From Rugamonas sp. A1-17 (lineage in GTDB: Bacteria > Pseudomonadota > Gammaproteobacteria > Burkholderiales > Burkholderiaceae_D): 64,000 bases of DNA. The stretch covers positions 186,001-250,000 of the forward strand of contig JAJLPB010000010.1 of NCBI GenBank assembly GCA_025548565.1, given 5' to 3'. Within the stretch, counting starts at the first letter, position 1. Each line of letters opens with the position of its first letter. Positions 24,132-33,741 of this stretch are shown here, piece after piece. The translations under genes and the position numbers were made by a program. The notes beneath the pieces are model-generated. The model was given only the letters and a program-made list of their open reading frames with translations, made no database searches and was not told the DNA's origin.

Positions 24132-26432
24132 TTAGTAGATCACTTTGAGGTTGACCGCGTAGTTGCGGCCCGGACGGACGTAGCGTTCGATGTCGGCCAA
24201 GGTCGCGGCGGTGGTACCGGCCGGCAGACTGCGCGCCGAGGCGTAATCCCAGTACTTCTTGTCGCCGAGGTTGTAGACGCCGGCGTTGAGCACGGCATGC
24301 TTGCCAATGTTCCAGTAAGCGGTGACATCCATCACCGTCGAACCCGGCACAGCGAAGCGTGCGACGCTGGCGTCGGCGATCACGTCGTCGGCGGCCTTCT
24401 TGCCGCGCACGGTGCTGACCACGAAGGCCGCGCCACCGCGCAGGGCCGGATCGTCATAGGCGAAGGTGGCATTGGCCTTGTAGGGCTGGATTGACGGCAG
24501 GTCGGCCTTCTTGCCGGTCAGGCGGTTCTCCGCCGTGCCCTGCGAGATGCCGCCGGCCAGCGCCACGCTGTAGCCCTTCATCGCCTCGGCCCACTGGCCC
24601 AGCAGGAAGCGGCTGCTGACCTCGATGCCCTTGGTGTTGGCCTTGCCGACGTTTTCCGGGCGGTACAGGCCGAAGGTGATGGTCGGATAGTTGACCGGGT
24701 CCAGCGGCTGCGCGGCGTATTCGATCAGGTTGCTGTAGCGGGTGTAGAACGCCGACGCGCTCAGTTCCACGCCGTTGACCGGCGCGCCCTTCACGCCGAT
24801 TTCAAACGCGTTGCTGGTTTCCTTTTGCAGGTTCGGATTACCCAGCACGGCGTAGGCGTTGCCGGCCGCCGTGTAGCTGAACGAGTCGTAGGTGCCGGTG
24901 CGCTCGGCCGCGGTCGGCAGGCGCGTGCCACGGCTGTACTGCGCGTACGTGCTGAAGCCGGGTGCCAGTTCCACCGACAGGTTCAGGCTGGGCGTGAGGA
25001 AGGAATCGGTCTCCTCCCGGATTTCCTTCGCCGCGCTGGGCACGGCGATCAGGTAGGCCGCGAGGTTCTTCGGCGTCAGCTTGCGGCGTTCGGCGCGCAG
25101 GCCGGGCGTCAGCGTGGCTTGGCGGCCCAGCAGCGTGAAGCCGAACTCGCCGCGCAGGTAGGCGGCCAGCTTGTCGGTGTCCATGTCGGCCATGCGGTTC
25201 TTCATGGTGATTTGGTGCGCGCCGGTCTTGAGCACCGTACGGTCTTCCAGCCATGGACGGCGCGACTCCTGCTGCTCGTAGCTGATGCCGTAGCTCAGCA
25301 TGCTCTGCGGATCGAGCTGCTTGGTGGCGTCCAGCGCCAGGCCCTTGCTGTTGTTGTAGAAGCCGGTCGAGATGTCGCGCAGGTAGGGCTGGCCGCCGGT
25401 AATGTAGCTGGCGCGGGTCTGGTCCACCACCGACGCGTTCTGCGTGTAGGCGCGGGTGTCCAGCGTGTCGAACAGCAGGCCGGCGCCCGGCGTGTAGTGG
25501 TGTTCGATGCCGTAGCGGGTGCGCTCGGTGCGCGCATCCTGCGTCGCGCCTTCCGGGTAAGACACGGCCAGCTTGTTGGCGAACACCAGGTCGTGCTGGG
25601 CCTTGTAGTTGTCGACGGTGAAGTTGAGCTTCTGGTCGCGCGTCAGCGTCCAGTTCAGCTTGGCCAGCACGGCGTCCGAGCTCCAGTCATCCGGGTTCTG
25701 TGGCGTGCTGCCCTTGCTCTTGCCTTGCTCGCCGTCGCGGTGCACGCCGACGATCAAGCCCTGCAGATGATCGCTCAGTTGGGCGGCGGCGGTCACCGCA
25801 TGCATGCGCTGCTCATGGTCGGAGGTGTAGCCGAACTTGTAGTCGGCGTAGAGCTTGCGGGTGGCCAGGTACTCTTCCGGCGTCTTGGTGATGAACGAGA
25901 CCGCGCCGCCGATGCCCGGCGTGCCGGCGCCGGCCGGACTGGTGCCGGAGCCGATGCGCACTTCGCGGAAGGTCTCGGGATCGAAGTAGTCGCGGCCGAT
26001 GCCGAAGGCGTTGGTGGAGTTGGCGTCCGGCTTGGGCGCGGCGTCTGGCAACGCGATGCCGTCCAGCTCCAGGCTGACGCGGTTGCCTTCGGCGCCACGG
26101 ATGTTGATGCCGGTATTGCCGGCGCCATCCCAGATGTTGCCTGAACCGCTGGCGGCGGCCGGCACGCTGATCAGCGGCGCGTAGCGCGCGATGTTGGCCA
26201 GGTCGATGGCGTTGTTCTTGCCGATCTGCCCGGCGTCGATGACGGTCGTGGCGCCGTTGCGGGTGGTGCCGCTGTCGTCGCGTTTGGCCTTGACCAGGAT
26301 CTCGCCCAGCGCGGGTGTGGCGGGCGCGTCGGCGGCGTGGGCCGGCAGCAGCGCGGTGAGCACCGCCAGCGTGACGGCGTGAAGGGTGAAAGGCGCGGCC
26401 GTATGCCGGGCGCCCGAAGTGTTAGCGGCCAT
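24132..26432 (-). CDS. TonB-dependent heme/hemoglobin receptor
   Basis: A 766-residue receptor of the hemoglobin/transferrin/lactoferrin class. A signal peptide is cut near AHA, then a TonB-box-like segment (GEILVKAKR), a plug (VSLELDGIALPDAAPKPDANSTN), the barrel motif TRLPTAAERTGTYDSF, and a C-terminal aromatic (LKVIY). ATG 26432 has a TTGGAA ribosome site. A Fur box lies about 70 bases upstream, and hemS follows directly, so heme or hemoglobin is the likely ligand. Confidence 0.9.
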   Translation of the reverse strand: MAANTSGARHTAAPFTLHAVTLAVLTALLPAHAADAPATPALGEILVKAKRDDSGTTRNGATTVIDAGQIGKNNAIDLANIARYAPLISVPAAASGSGNIWDGAGNTGINIRGAEGNRVSLELDGIALPDAAPKPDANSTNAFGIGRDYFDPETFREVRIGSGTSPAGAGTPGIGGAVSFITKTPEEYLATRKLYADYKFGYTSDHEQRMHAVTAAAQLSDHLQGLIVGVHRDGEQGKSKGSTPQNPDDWSSDAVLAKLNWTLTRDQKLNFTVDNYKAQHDLVFANKLAVSYPEGATQDARTERTRYGIEHHYTPGAGLLFDTLDTRAYTQNASVVDQTRASYITGGQPYLRDISTGFYNNSKGLALDATKQLDPQSMLSYGISYEQQESRRPWLEDRTVLKTGAHQITMKNRMADMDTDKLAAYLRGEFGFTLLGRQATLTPGLRAERRKLTPKNLAAYLIAVPSAAKEIREETDSFLTPSLNLSVELAPGFSTYAQYSRGTRLPTAAERTGTYDSFSYTAAGNAYAVLGNPNLQKETSNAFEIGVKGAPVNGVELSASAFYTRYSNLIEYAAQPLDPVNYPTITFGLYRPENVGKANTKGIEVSSRFLLGQWAEAMKGYSVALAGGISQGTAENRLTGKKADLPSIQPYKANATFAYDDPALRGGAAFVVSTVRGKKAADDVIADASVARFAVPGSTVMDVTAYWNIGKHAVLNAGVYNLGDKKYWDYASARSLPAGTTAATLADIERYVRPGRNYAVNLKVIY

Positions 26433-26501
26433 AGAGTTCCAAGAGTGGGGTGACGGCTGGCTCTCGGACCTACGGCGATTGCTGGCAAAACCGTATCTTA
26501 A

Positions 26502-26520
26502 CAATAATGATTCTCATTCA
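26502..26520 (-). promoter_or_regulatory. Fur box of the heme-uptake operon
   Basis: The 15-base core ATAATGATTCTCATT (26504-26518) matches the inner Fur consensus ATAATGATAATCATT at 13 of 15 positions. It sits about 70 bases upstream of the receptor start, fitting iron repression. Confidence 0.8.
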
Positions 26521-26672
26521 CAAGCCTATGAGAGCAATTATTTTTCTAGCATCGAATTGTTCTTCGCTTAGCTTGATGAAGCTCAAGGGCCAAGCGCGAG
26601 GGGCCAGCAAAATACCGCTTCCAGTCAGTTCCCCCAGGAAAACTCATCCCCAGCTCAAACAGGAGGTCCACG

Positions 26673-27743
26673 ATGGCAGCCAGTGGCAAAATTGTTCAAC
26701 TCGGATCGTATGCGGCGTCGAAGCAGAAAAATTCCATCTCCGGGCTTTCGTCCGGCGCCTTCATGACCGTGCAACTGCATCTGGCGCGGTCGGCCAGCTT
26801 TGCGGGGGCCGGCATCATCGCCGGCGGGCCGTTCCGCTGCGCCGAGACCTACCAGGCCGGCGGCATGGTGACGCCGCAGGATGCCCGCATCGAGAACTCG
26901 CTGTACATCTGCATGAATCCGCTGATACCGGCCACCAGTCCGGATGCGCAACGGCTGGTGAACATGGCGCGCGACACGGCCCAGGCCGGCCTGATCGACG
27001 ACATCGCCAACCTGGCCGACGACCGGCTCTACATCTTCACCGGCAGCGAGGACGACGTGGTGTATTCCGACGTGGTGCTGCGCACCCGCCAGTTCTACGA
27101 GATGCTGGGCGTGAAGCTGGAGAATATCGCCTACCACGACAACATCCCCGCCGGCCACAGCATCATCACCGACAACCCGGAAGACTCGCAGCTGGCGACC
27201 AACCAGCCGCCGTACATCAACAACGGCGGCTTCATGCAATCGCACGACATCCTGCGCCACATCTACGGCCCGCTGAAGCCGCCCGCCGGACAACTCACCG
27301 GACAGTTGCAGTGCTTCGACCAGACCGAATTCCTGGGCGACGACGCGCCGTGGGCCAGCATGAGCCAGTTCGGCTACGCCTACATCCCCTCCAGGGTGCT
27401 GGCGGGCGAAGTGGCCGAGCCGCGCGTGCACATCGCCCTGCACGGCTGCAAACAGGGCTACAACTACACCGACTACGTCAACGGCCGCGCGGACATCGCC
27501 AACCAGCCGCCGTACGGCAACCGCTACTTCACCACCACCGGCTACAACCACATCGCCGAAAGCAACGACATCATCGTGCTGTATCCGCAGGCCGAAGGCA
27601 CGGACAACGGCGCGATCCAAAACCCGGATGGTTGCTGGGACTGGTGGGGATACAGCACCCGCTATGCCGAGTCGCCCTACTATTCGCGCGAGGCGGTGCA
27701 GATCAAGGCGATACACAAAATGCTGGACCGACTTTGCGCATAA
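26673..27743 (+). CDS. PHB depolymerase family esterase, no signal peptide
   Basis: A 356-residue enzyme with the lipase-like box GLSSG (nucleophile Ser26) near the N-terminus, the aspartate region IFTGSEDDVVYSD and a histidine in PAGHSI. This matches the catalytic domain of extracellular-type PHA depolymerases, but no signal peptide is present, so it probably acts on intracellular granules, like the PhaZd type. The start is set by a perfect AGGAGGT. The phasin-like gene follows after 18 bases. Confidence 0.85.
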   Translation: MAASGKIVQLGSYAASKQKNSISGLSSGAFMTVQLHLARSASFAGAGIIAGGPFRCAETYQAGGMVTPQDARIENSLYICMNPLIPATSPDAQRLVNMARDTAQAGLIDDIANLADDRLYIFTGSEDDVVYSDVVLRTRQFYEMLGVKLENIAYHDNIPAGHSIITDNPEDSQLATNQPPYINNGGFMQSHDILRHIYGPLKPPAGQLTGQLQCFDQTEFLGDDAPWASMSQFGYAYIPSRVLAGEVAEPRVHIALHGCKQGYNYTDYVNGRADIANQPPYGNRYFTTTGYNHIAESNDIIVLYPQAEGTDNGAIQNPDGCWDWWGYSTRYAESPYYSREAVQIKAIHKMLDRLCA

Positions 27744-27761
27744 GCGCCCAAGGAGAATGTC

Positions 27762-28244
27762 ATGAGCAAATTTCCCGTCACAGTCAAATTGCATTCCAAC
27801 GAAAACATCGCCGCCGAATCCGCGGCGATCGCATCAAGCACCATCACGCCGCTGGCGCACGCGATGACCGCGCAAAGGCTGATGCAAAAGGATGCCACGC
27901 ACCTGATGAACAACGGCGCCTTGTCGATGGCGCTGGCGGCGCGCCTGTGGGATCCGGCGGTGTGGGGCGAACTGGCGCAGATGCAGGCGGCGATCGCCCA
28001 GCGCTTGCAGATCCAGGGCCAGAACTGGCGCAAGGGCATGGCGATCCTGGCCGAGGATTACGGACAGCTACGGCAGGCCAACACCATGTCCAAGCTGCTG
28101 GAGAAGCAGGGTAATCTCATCTCGCAGTCGGCCGACCTGATGACCAGCCAGGCCACGGACTTCGTGGCGCTGCTGGAAAACATCGACGTCGATTTCGGCT
28201 ACTGGGCCAGCCAGAAAGTGCAGGCCGGTCAACCCGCCAGGTAG
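27762..28244 (+). CDS. phasin-like helical protein
   Basis: A 160-residue, nearly all-helical protein rich in Ala, Gln and Met with no signal peptide. It has WGELAQMQAAIAQRLQIQGQ and repeated MTSQ/SQSADLM-type helices, in the style of phasins that coat polyhydroxyalkanoate granules. The pairing with the depolymerase supports this, but it does not match a phasin motif clearly. AAGGAG lies ahead of its ATG. Its end overlaps the converging gamma carbonic anhydrase gene by 16 bases. Confidence 0.6.
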   Translation: MSKFPVTVKLHSNENIAAESAAIASSTITPLAHAMTAQRLMQKDATHLMNNGALSMALAARLWDPAVWGELAQMQAAIAQRLQIQGQNWRKGMAILAEDYGQLRQANTMSKLLEKQGNLISQSADLMTSQATDFVALLENIDVDFGYWASQKVQAGQPAR

Positions 28245-28759
28245 TTGTTTTTGACGCGCACGTAGTGCTCCGCCGAGTACTTCAGGTAGGCGATCTCCTC
28301 GGCGGTGAGCGCCCTCACCTTCTGTGCCGGGCGGCCGACGTACAGGTGGCCGCTCTCCAGCACCTTGCCCGGCGGGACCAAGCTGCCGGCGCCGACCATC
28401 ACACGGTCCTGCACGACGACATCGTCCATGATGATGGTGCCCATGCCGATCAGGCATTCGTCGCCGATGGTGCAGCCGTGCAGCAGCACCGAGTGGCCGA
28501 TGGTGACGTAGTCGCCGATGATCAGCGGCGAGCCTTCGGGCTTGCCTGGGTGCTTGTGCGACACGTGGCACATGGCGAAGTCCTGCACATTGCTGCACTC
28601 GCCGACGACGATGCGGTTGACGTCGCCGCGCAGCACAGTGTTGCACCAGATCGAGCTGTCGCGGCCGACGCGCACGTCGCCGATCACTTGCGCCGAGGCG
28701 TGCAGGTAGATGTTCTCGCCGAGGTAGGGGCTGGTGTTGAGGTAGCTGGAGATAGGCAT
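28229..28759 (-). CDS. gamma carbonic anhydrase family protein (second copy)
   Basis: A 176-residue hexapeptide beta-helix protein with zinc ligand motifs CHVSHKH and IGHSVLLHGCTIGD. It is related to but clearly different from the copy at 10181. The start at ATG 28759 has AGGAAA close by; a longer in-frame extension upstream is compositionally a shadow. PaaY/CaiE-like roles are possible. It lies next to a GST and racemase run on the same strand. Confidence 0.88.
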   Translation of the reverse strand: MPISSYLNTSPYLGENIYLHASAQVIGDVRVGRDSSIWCNTVLRGDVNRIVVGECSNVQDFAMCHVSHKHPGKPEGSPLIIGDYVTIGHSVLLHGCTIGDECLIGMGTIIMDDVVVQDRVMVGAGSLVPPGKVLESGHLYVGRPAQKVRALTAEEIAYLKYSAEHYVRVKNNYLAG

Positions 28760-28779
28760 GGTTTCCTGGAGTGGGTAGT

Positions 28780-29400
28780 TTAAGCGATGTAAGTGCTGTC
28801 GCCGTGCGGCGCGGCGCGGAAGGCCGGCAGCGCTTCGGCCTGGCGCGAGAACTCGGCTTGCAGCGGATAGCGCGACGCGTCCACCACTTGCGGCAGCATC
28901 TGCTGCATGAAGTGCCAGGTCACGGCGGTCATCACGCCGGCGTGGTCCAGCGCCGTCACCGACAGCGGATGCGCGCGCAGCTCGGCCTCCAGCGCGTCGA
29001 ACGCCGCCAGCAACTGCACGGTCACGCGCTCGGCCCACGGCTGGTGCGCGGTGGGGCGCACCATACCTTCATACACCAGCTGTACGCCCTTGTCGCAGGC
29101 GGCCAGCGCCAGGCCCAGCACGCGCAGGGAGCGCAACAGCTCGGCCGGCATCGACGGCGTCAGGCGGCTGGACGGCATGGCCAGCGCTTCCGCGTATTGC
29201 ACGATCAGCGTCGAATCCATCAGCACGGTGCCGTCGTCGGCCAGGAAGGTCGGGGCCTTGACCACCGGGTTGATCTGGCGGAATTGATCGAAGGTGCTGA
29301 ACACCGACAGCGACTGGTGCTCGAAGCGCACGCCCATCAGTTGCAAGGTCACCGCCACGCGGCGGACATAGGGCGAGTCGAGCATGCCGATCAGTTTCAT
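28780..29400 (-). CDS. glutathione S-transferase
   Basis: A 206-residue GST: an N-terminal thioredoxin-like domain (MKLIGMLDSPYVRRVAVTL, with Ser9 as the likely glutathione-activating residue; NPVVKAPTFL with the cis-Pro; DSTLIVQY) and an all-helical C-terminal domain. AGGAG stands before ATG 29400. It may share a transcript with the racemase gene upstream. The substrate is unknown. Confidence 0.9.
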   Translation of the reverse strand: MKLIGMLDSPYVRRVAVTLQLMGVRFEHQSLSVFSTFDQFRQINPVVKAPTFLADDGTVLMDSTLIVQYAEALAMPSSRLTPSMPAELLRSLRVLGLALAACDKGVQLVYEGMVRPTAHQPWAERVTVQLLAAFDALEAELRAHPLSVTALDHAGVMTAVTWHFMQQMLPQVVDASRYPLQAEFSRQAEALPAFRAAPHGDSTYIA

Positions 29401-29415
29401 GTTTTCTCCTAATGG

Positions 29416-30108
29416 TTAAGCCAGCGCCCACTCGGCGGCCTGGCGCGCGTGGATGGCGGTGGTGTCGAACAGCGGCACGTCCGCATCCTGCGGCGCGACC
29501 AGCAACGAGATTTCGGTACAGCCCAGGATGATAGCCTGTGCGCCCTGCGCCACCAAGCCGGCGATGATGCGGCGGTATTCGGCGCGCGAGGCGTCAATGA
29601 TGCGGCCCAGGCACAGCTCTTCGTAAATGACGCGGTGGACGATGTCGCGGTCGTGCTGGTCCGGCACGATCACGTCGAGGCCGTGGCGCTCGCGCAGGCG
29701 GTCCTTGTAGAAGGCTTGCTCCATCGTGAAGCGCGTGCCCAGCAGGCCCACCTTGGTGTGGCCGGCCTGCTTGATGGCGGTAGCCGTGGGGTCGGCGATG
29801 TGGAACAGCGGGATGTCCACCGCCGCTTCAATGGCGGGCGCGACCTTGTGCATGGTGTTAGTGCACAGCACCAGGAAGTCGGCGCCGGCGGCGCGCAGCG
29901 AGCGGGCCGCGCCGGCCAGCATGGCGCCGGCCGCGTCCCAGTCGCCGGCGTGTTGCAGGCGCTCGATCTCGTGGAAGTCCACGCTGTACAGCACCACCTT
30001 GGCCGAGTGCAGGCCGCCCAGGTGTGCCTTCACCGTCTCGTTGACCTGACGGTAGTAAGGCACCGTCGATTCCCAGCTCATGCCGCCTATCAGCCCTATC
30101 GTTTTCAA
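29416..30108 (-). CDS. aspartate/glutamate racemase family protein
   Basis: A 230-residue cofactor-independent racemase. The two catalytic cysteines are seen at Cys82 (LCTNTMHK) and Cys197 (LGCTEI), and the N-terminus KTIGLIGGMSWEST is typical. It starts with TTG at 30108, supported by GAGGGAG close upstream; no ATG begins the conserved N-terminus. RacX/YgeA-type enzymes with broad amino-acid range are the closest guess. Confidence 0.9.
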   Translation of the reverse strand: MKTIGLIGGMSWESTVPYYRQVNETVKAHLGGLHSAKVVLYSVDFHEIERLQHAGDWDAAGAMLAGAARSLRAAGADFLVLCTNTMHKVAPAIEAAVDIPLFHIADPTATAIKQAGHTKVGLLGTRFTMEQAFYKDRLRERHGLDVIVPDQHDRDIVHRVIYEELCLGRIIDASRAEYRRIIAGLVAQGAQAIILGCTEISLLVAPQDADVPLFDTTAIHARQAAEWALA

Positions 30109-30191
30109 CTGCGCTCCCTCAAGAAGTCCGGAACGCAAGCATACACGGCGCCGCGCATTTGCGCAGCGGCCGCTGGTGCGCGTGGCGCGTC

Positions 30192-30581
30192 TCAGGCTTC
30201 GGCTCGGGCGTAGCTGACGGTCAGGATCTCCCACTGATGGCCGCCGGGCTCGTTCCAGTAGACGATGCTGCCGCCGTTGTAGCTGCCGACCTGATAGTCG
30301 ATATCGGCATGCACCGAACTGCGGTAGGGAATGCCGGCGGCCTTGATGCGGCCGAGGATGGCGTCGAAGTCCGCCTGCTCCACCCGGAAGCAGTAGTGCT
30401 GGAGCGGGATGGATTCGGGCCACTGGTCGAAGTCGATGGTCAGGCCGTCGTTAACGAACACCGGCGCGAACGGGCCGACGCCGGTGGGGGACCACGGCAC
30501 GTCCAGCAATTCCGCCAGCTGCTTTGCGGCCGCGAGCTTGTCGCTCACCGGCACCAACAAATGATCAAGATAAATAGCCAT
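30192..30581 (-). CDS. VOC family protein (glyoxalase/bleomycin-resistance fold)
   Basis: A 129-residue protein with the opening YLDHLLVPVSD and ending WNEPGGHQWEILT, the two beta-alpha-beta-beta-beta halves of a VOC fold. ATG 30581 is preceded by GGAGG. Metal ligands are suggested by His (DHL), His (LQHY) and Glu (WEIL). The substrate is unknown. It is the last GC-rich gene before the AT-rich island. Confidence 0.85.
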   Translation of the reverse strand: MAIYLDHLLVPVSDKLAAAKQLAELLDVPWSPTGVGPFAPVFVNDGLTIDFDQWPESIPLQHYCFRVEQADFDAILGRIKAAGIPYRSSVHADIDYQVGSYNGGSIVYWNEPGGHQWEILTVSYARAEA

Positions 30582-30674
30582 ATGCACCTCCGGCTGTCAT
30601 TTTAGCGAGGGCGCGCGGAGATGGTCAGACCGCTTGCGCCCCAACTCGGACGTTCCAAAATAACTGAATGCAAT

Positions 30675-32399
30675 TTAACATCCATTATTTCGGATCCCTG
30701 GGAGTTCACGCTGCCGTAACAGCGCTCTTTTCGCGGTCCTTTTTCTTCCTTCTAGAACCCACCTATTTTTCTTCTTTGGGGCAGCGGCGCGCGGCTTCTG
30801 GGGTGCTGTATTGCCGTTTGCAATCTTTTCCTTACCAATATCCAGCGCTTTTGCAATACCTGGATTAAGAATCAGTTCACCCGACGTTTTCACCTTCGGT
30901 GAAAAGTTATTAATTGTTCGTTCACGATATGCCCAGTGATAAAAATCTTGATTATCCCTAGTCGCTGTCTCATGGAATCCAATGATGTTGACCACATACA
31001 AAAATTGCAATAAAGATTCGGCATCCCTAAGATATTCTCTATTCCTAACTTCCTCGCCGGCAACCCACTTTGAGAATTTTTCAAACGCAGCCTCAAATTG
31101 AAGCATTGTGAATTTACTCTTTCCATCAAGGTACTGGAACATTTTCAAATAAATAGCAAAGTCGGTACTAGACATATAAAAGGATGCATAGTTCTTTACT
31201 TCACCCAATAGGTATTCCGAATACTCCTTGGTGAACCTCGGGGTGCTCAACAAGGTCGGATCGAAGGCAGCTTGCCCGCCACGCTTCCCATCGATGTGAT
31301 GTTGCCTGGCAAATTTAATAAACGTCAAGATGTCTCGCGGCTTCTGGAAGCTCATCTTCAGCAACTTACGGAACAATTGAGAAGCCTGAGTTTCCCCATT
31401 AAAGCAGGTATTCCACGCATCCTTTTCACTGATGTGCTTCGAATGTTGTTGGTGGGAGAAAAATCGGCCACTCACCTCAAAAAGTTGGGAGTTCTCGAAC
31501 TCGCGCTCTGTGGTTGACCAATTCAATAATACCGAATTATCGTGCAGGCGTGAATTGGAATTATAAAGATTTAGCCTCTGGAAAACATCCGGGCGAACCA
31601 AAAGAATGATCTTCAAACGGCCTTTAGAATCCTTGATATTCCCAAAGAAATCGGTGTTTAATTGCCAAGCGGCCTCAGCCAATCCTTTAATGCATTCAAT
31701 GTAGTCCAGATATGGAACACCCTCTGGTCGAAAATCAATTCCATCGATAAATAAAACATGACTATTTCCAAGCTTCAGCTCATCAATTGCCTCTTTCAAC
31801 AAGCTTTCGGTTTGAAGAAGATGATGCTTAATGACCGACACCTTCTCGGTTTCTTGATTCTTTTGGCCACCGCCTACCTCGCCAACTTTGTCATTCTTTA
31901 ATTTTATCGATAGCTCATCACTAACCAGAACCTCAAAAGCACTTTCAACCTCAGGATTCAATGCGTTTGCATTCCAATTCCTAACAGATTTTTCTATTTT
32001 AGAAAATTTACCTGTGAAGGAATGATAGATGTTTTTTGATTTCTCAACAATCATTTGACTGACAATAAGAAGAAGGATTGATCGCCAAATATTTGCAAAG
32101 TCACTATAAGAAAGCTTCCCTTGCTTTTTCATTTCAATAAATCGCTTATACTGCGTCTCTGTCATCGTGGTAAGTTTGCAACGATTCTCATCAATGGCAT
32201 TGTTCGCAAGATATACAGCGTAAGCAGTTTTTCCCGTCCCTTTTTCACCAATTAAATAGTAAACGGAAGGGGAAAGAGATTCGTGAAGATGGCTAGTCTT
32301 AAGGAATATTTTTGAAAAGAATTGCTTGTCGTCTTTCGTCTTGTAATTGATAGCATCATTGAATGGCTGCTTTAGATTTTAAATCGTAACCCAAGACAT
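30675..32399 (-). pseudogene. Sll1717-type P-loop ATPase with TAA at codon 7
   Basis: A frame of 575 codons from ATG 32399, which has an excellent AGGAGG site. Codon 7 is TAA (plus-strand tta 32379-32381), after MSWVTI. The rest is open and intact: Walker A GEKGTGKT at residues 51-58, a Walker B-like HVLFIDGID, and a long helical C-terminal region ending in a Lys/Arg-rich tail. The next ATG, 78 codons in, lies beyond the P-loop, so it cannot rescue an active ATPase. Family assignment comes from the overall pattern (YYLIGEKGTGKTAYA, TMTETQYKRFIEMK). AT-rich, unlike its surroundings. Confidence 0.7.
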
Positions 32400-32800
32400 T
32401 ATTTTTCCTCCTGATACTAATCCGAATTTGGAGTTCTGATCCTCAGCAAATGATGCTTGCACGATTTTCGGAACTTTATAATAGCTATGGCGACTTCACT
32501 TGCTTTCAAAAAAAGAGGGATATAATACGACGTCACTCGGCCGTTCATGGTCGAACGTGGCTGAAATCGACCACTGGCGCAAGGATAGCATTCTTGCCAA
32601 GGTGAAAAATACGCAAAATATCACGCCGGTGGTCATAAGCACCGGAGGCGGTACTCATGGCGCTGGACTCAGTACGCAAGATGATTGGAATACGCAACTG
32701 TACTTGTTATAGTCCCCTCAGAATCCAGGAGTACACGTACGCGATTCAACTGCGCGAAGATTTCTCACGCAGGCAGTAGTGGTAAGGCCAGAAGCAAAGG
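32400..32800. other. 401-base AT-rich gap with no convincing gene
   Basis: Between the ATPase start and the next gene. It holds AT-rich promoter-like sequence near the ATPase start and then a more GC-rich patch (about 32530-32700) that can encode a 70-residue peptide on the plus strand from a TTG. That peptide has no ribosome site or known motif. It may be a remnant of a lost gene; nothing more can be supported. Confidence 0.5.
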
Positions 32801-33496
32801 CTATGGAATTATGGGTAGCCCGAACAGATCCCAATGCTGCAATGTTCGTTCCGCTTCGTCATCCGCATAAGCCATCTGCGCAGGAGTTGGCTGACCTCTG
32901 ATTTCTTCCCTATTCGCTCCACCGAGTGTGTAAATGCGAGGAAGGGTAGGCAATGTCGAGAGCCCACTAACAAACCAGCTCGTACTAGGACCGCCATCCC
33001 TGAAACTTCTAGCAGCAGCCGGCACACTCAGTGCCACGATTCTTGAAAATCGGCTTCCGTGCGTCGAATTTACATAACTTTGTTCGGAAATACAATCCAT
33101 TACAAGCCGATTTACATAGCATACGACGAAATAGACACTCGTTAGGCCGAATTGAAATCGGTGGATGGCAGCCGTATCTTTGTAGAAGTCAAATGCCACT
33201 TTTAGGTTCTTTCCAACTTCTTGAGCAATTTCCAATGCCGCATAAGTGCAGATATTTTTCGGAGTCATCCCTTTGCCAGTTGCGCTACCACCCGGGAAAT
33301 AATGTCTTCCTGCTGGCCTAACCACAGGTACTACTCCAGGTTCTTGCCCCCCCATCCCAACAAGCACCCGATGACTTTCCCAGTCATAGAAGATTGCATA
33401 GGATTTCACAGAACTTTTGGGTAAGGCCGGTGCCTCCTCGATTGGTAGTGCGGCTGACGGAATTGGTGGTGCTTGGGGTCTCCAACGTGCGGCCAT
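32801..33496 (-). CDS. hypothetical protein with a degenerate Nudix-like motif
   Basis: A 231-residue protein of unknown function. An N-terminal Pro/Ala-rich segment (residues 1-30) precedes YAIFYDWESHRVLVGMGG and then PGGSATGKGM...YAALEIAQEVG. This recalls a Nudix box (PGG, AA, E-x-x-E-x-G) but lacks the RE pair and one metal-binding Glu. The C-terminal half is not recognised. It begins the island's leftward gene run with the ATPase. Confidence 0.55.
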   Translation of the reverse strand: MAARWRPQAPPIPSAALPIEEAPALPKSSVKSYAIFYDWESHRVLVGMGGQEPGVVPVVRPAGRHYFPGGSATGKGMTPKNICTYAALEIAQEVGKNLKVAFDFYKDTAAIHRFQFGLTSVYFVVCYVNRLVMDCISEQSYVNSTHGSRFSRIVALSVPAAARSFRDGGPSTSWFVSGLSTLPTLPRIYTLGGANREEIRGQPTPAQMAYADDEAERTLQHWDLFGLPIIP

Positions 33497-33741
33497 AGTC
33501 GTTTTTTCTTTCTTTGATAAAAAGTGACTTTCAAAGTACGAAAGCTGTCACTAATTGATTTCGTTAGAACGTCTAGGTGTTTCTTCGATAGATGATGATT
33601 CTACAGGACGAGAGTGAATCCATCGTCTGACGACGATATTGATATCGCGCTACAATATGGACATTTCCGCACATTCCCTCCTATCTGCACATCAGTAAAA
33701 AATACGGGGACTTGACTGTCCATAATGGCCGATACGCGCTG

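Noticed and set aside
30675..32165. ATPase start at ATG 32165
   Set aside because: It would delete the Walker A motif; the true start with AGGAGG is at 32399.
32500..32712. 70-residue plus-strand frame in the island gap
   Set aside because: No ribosome site, family motif or length support; listed only as part of the gap.
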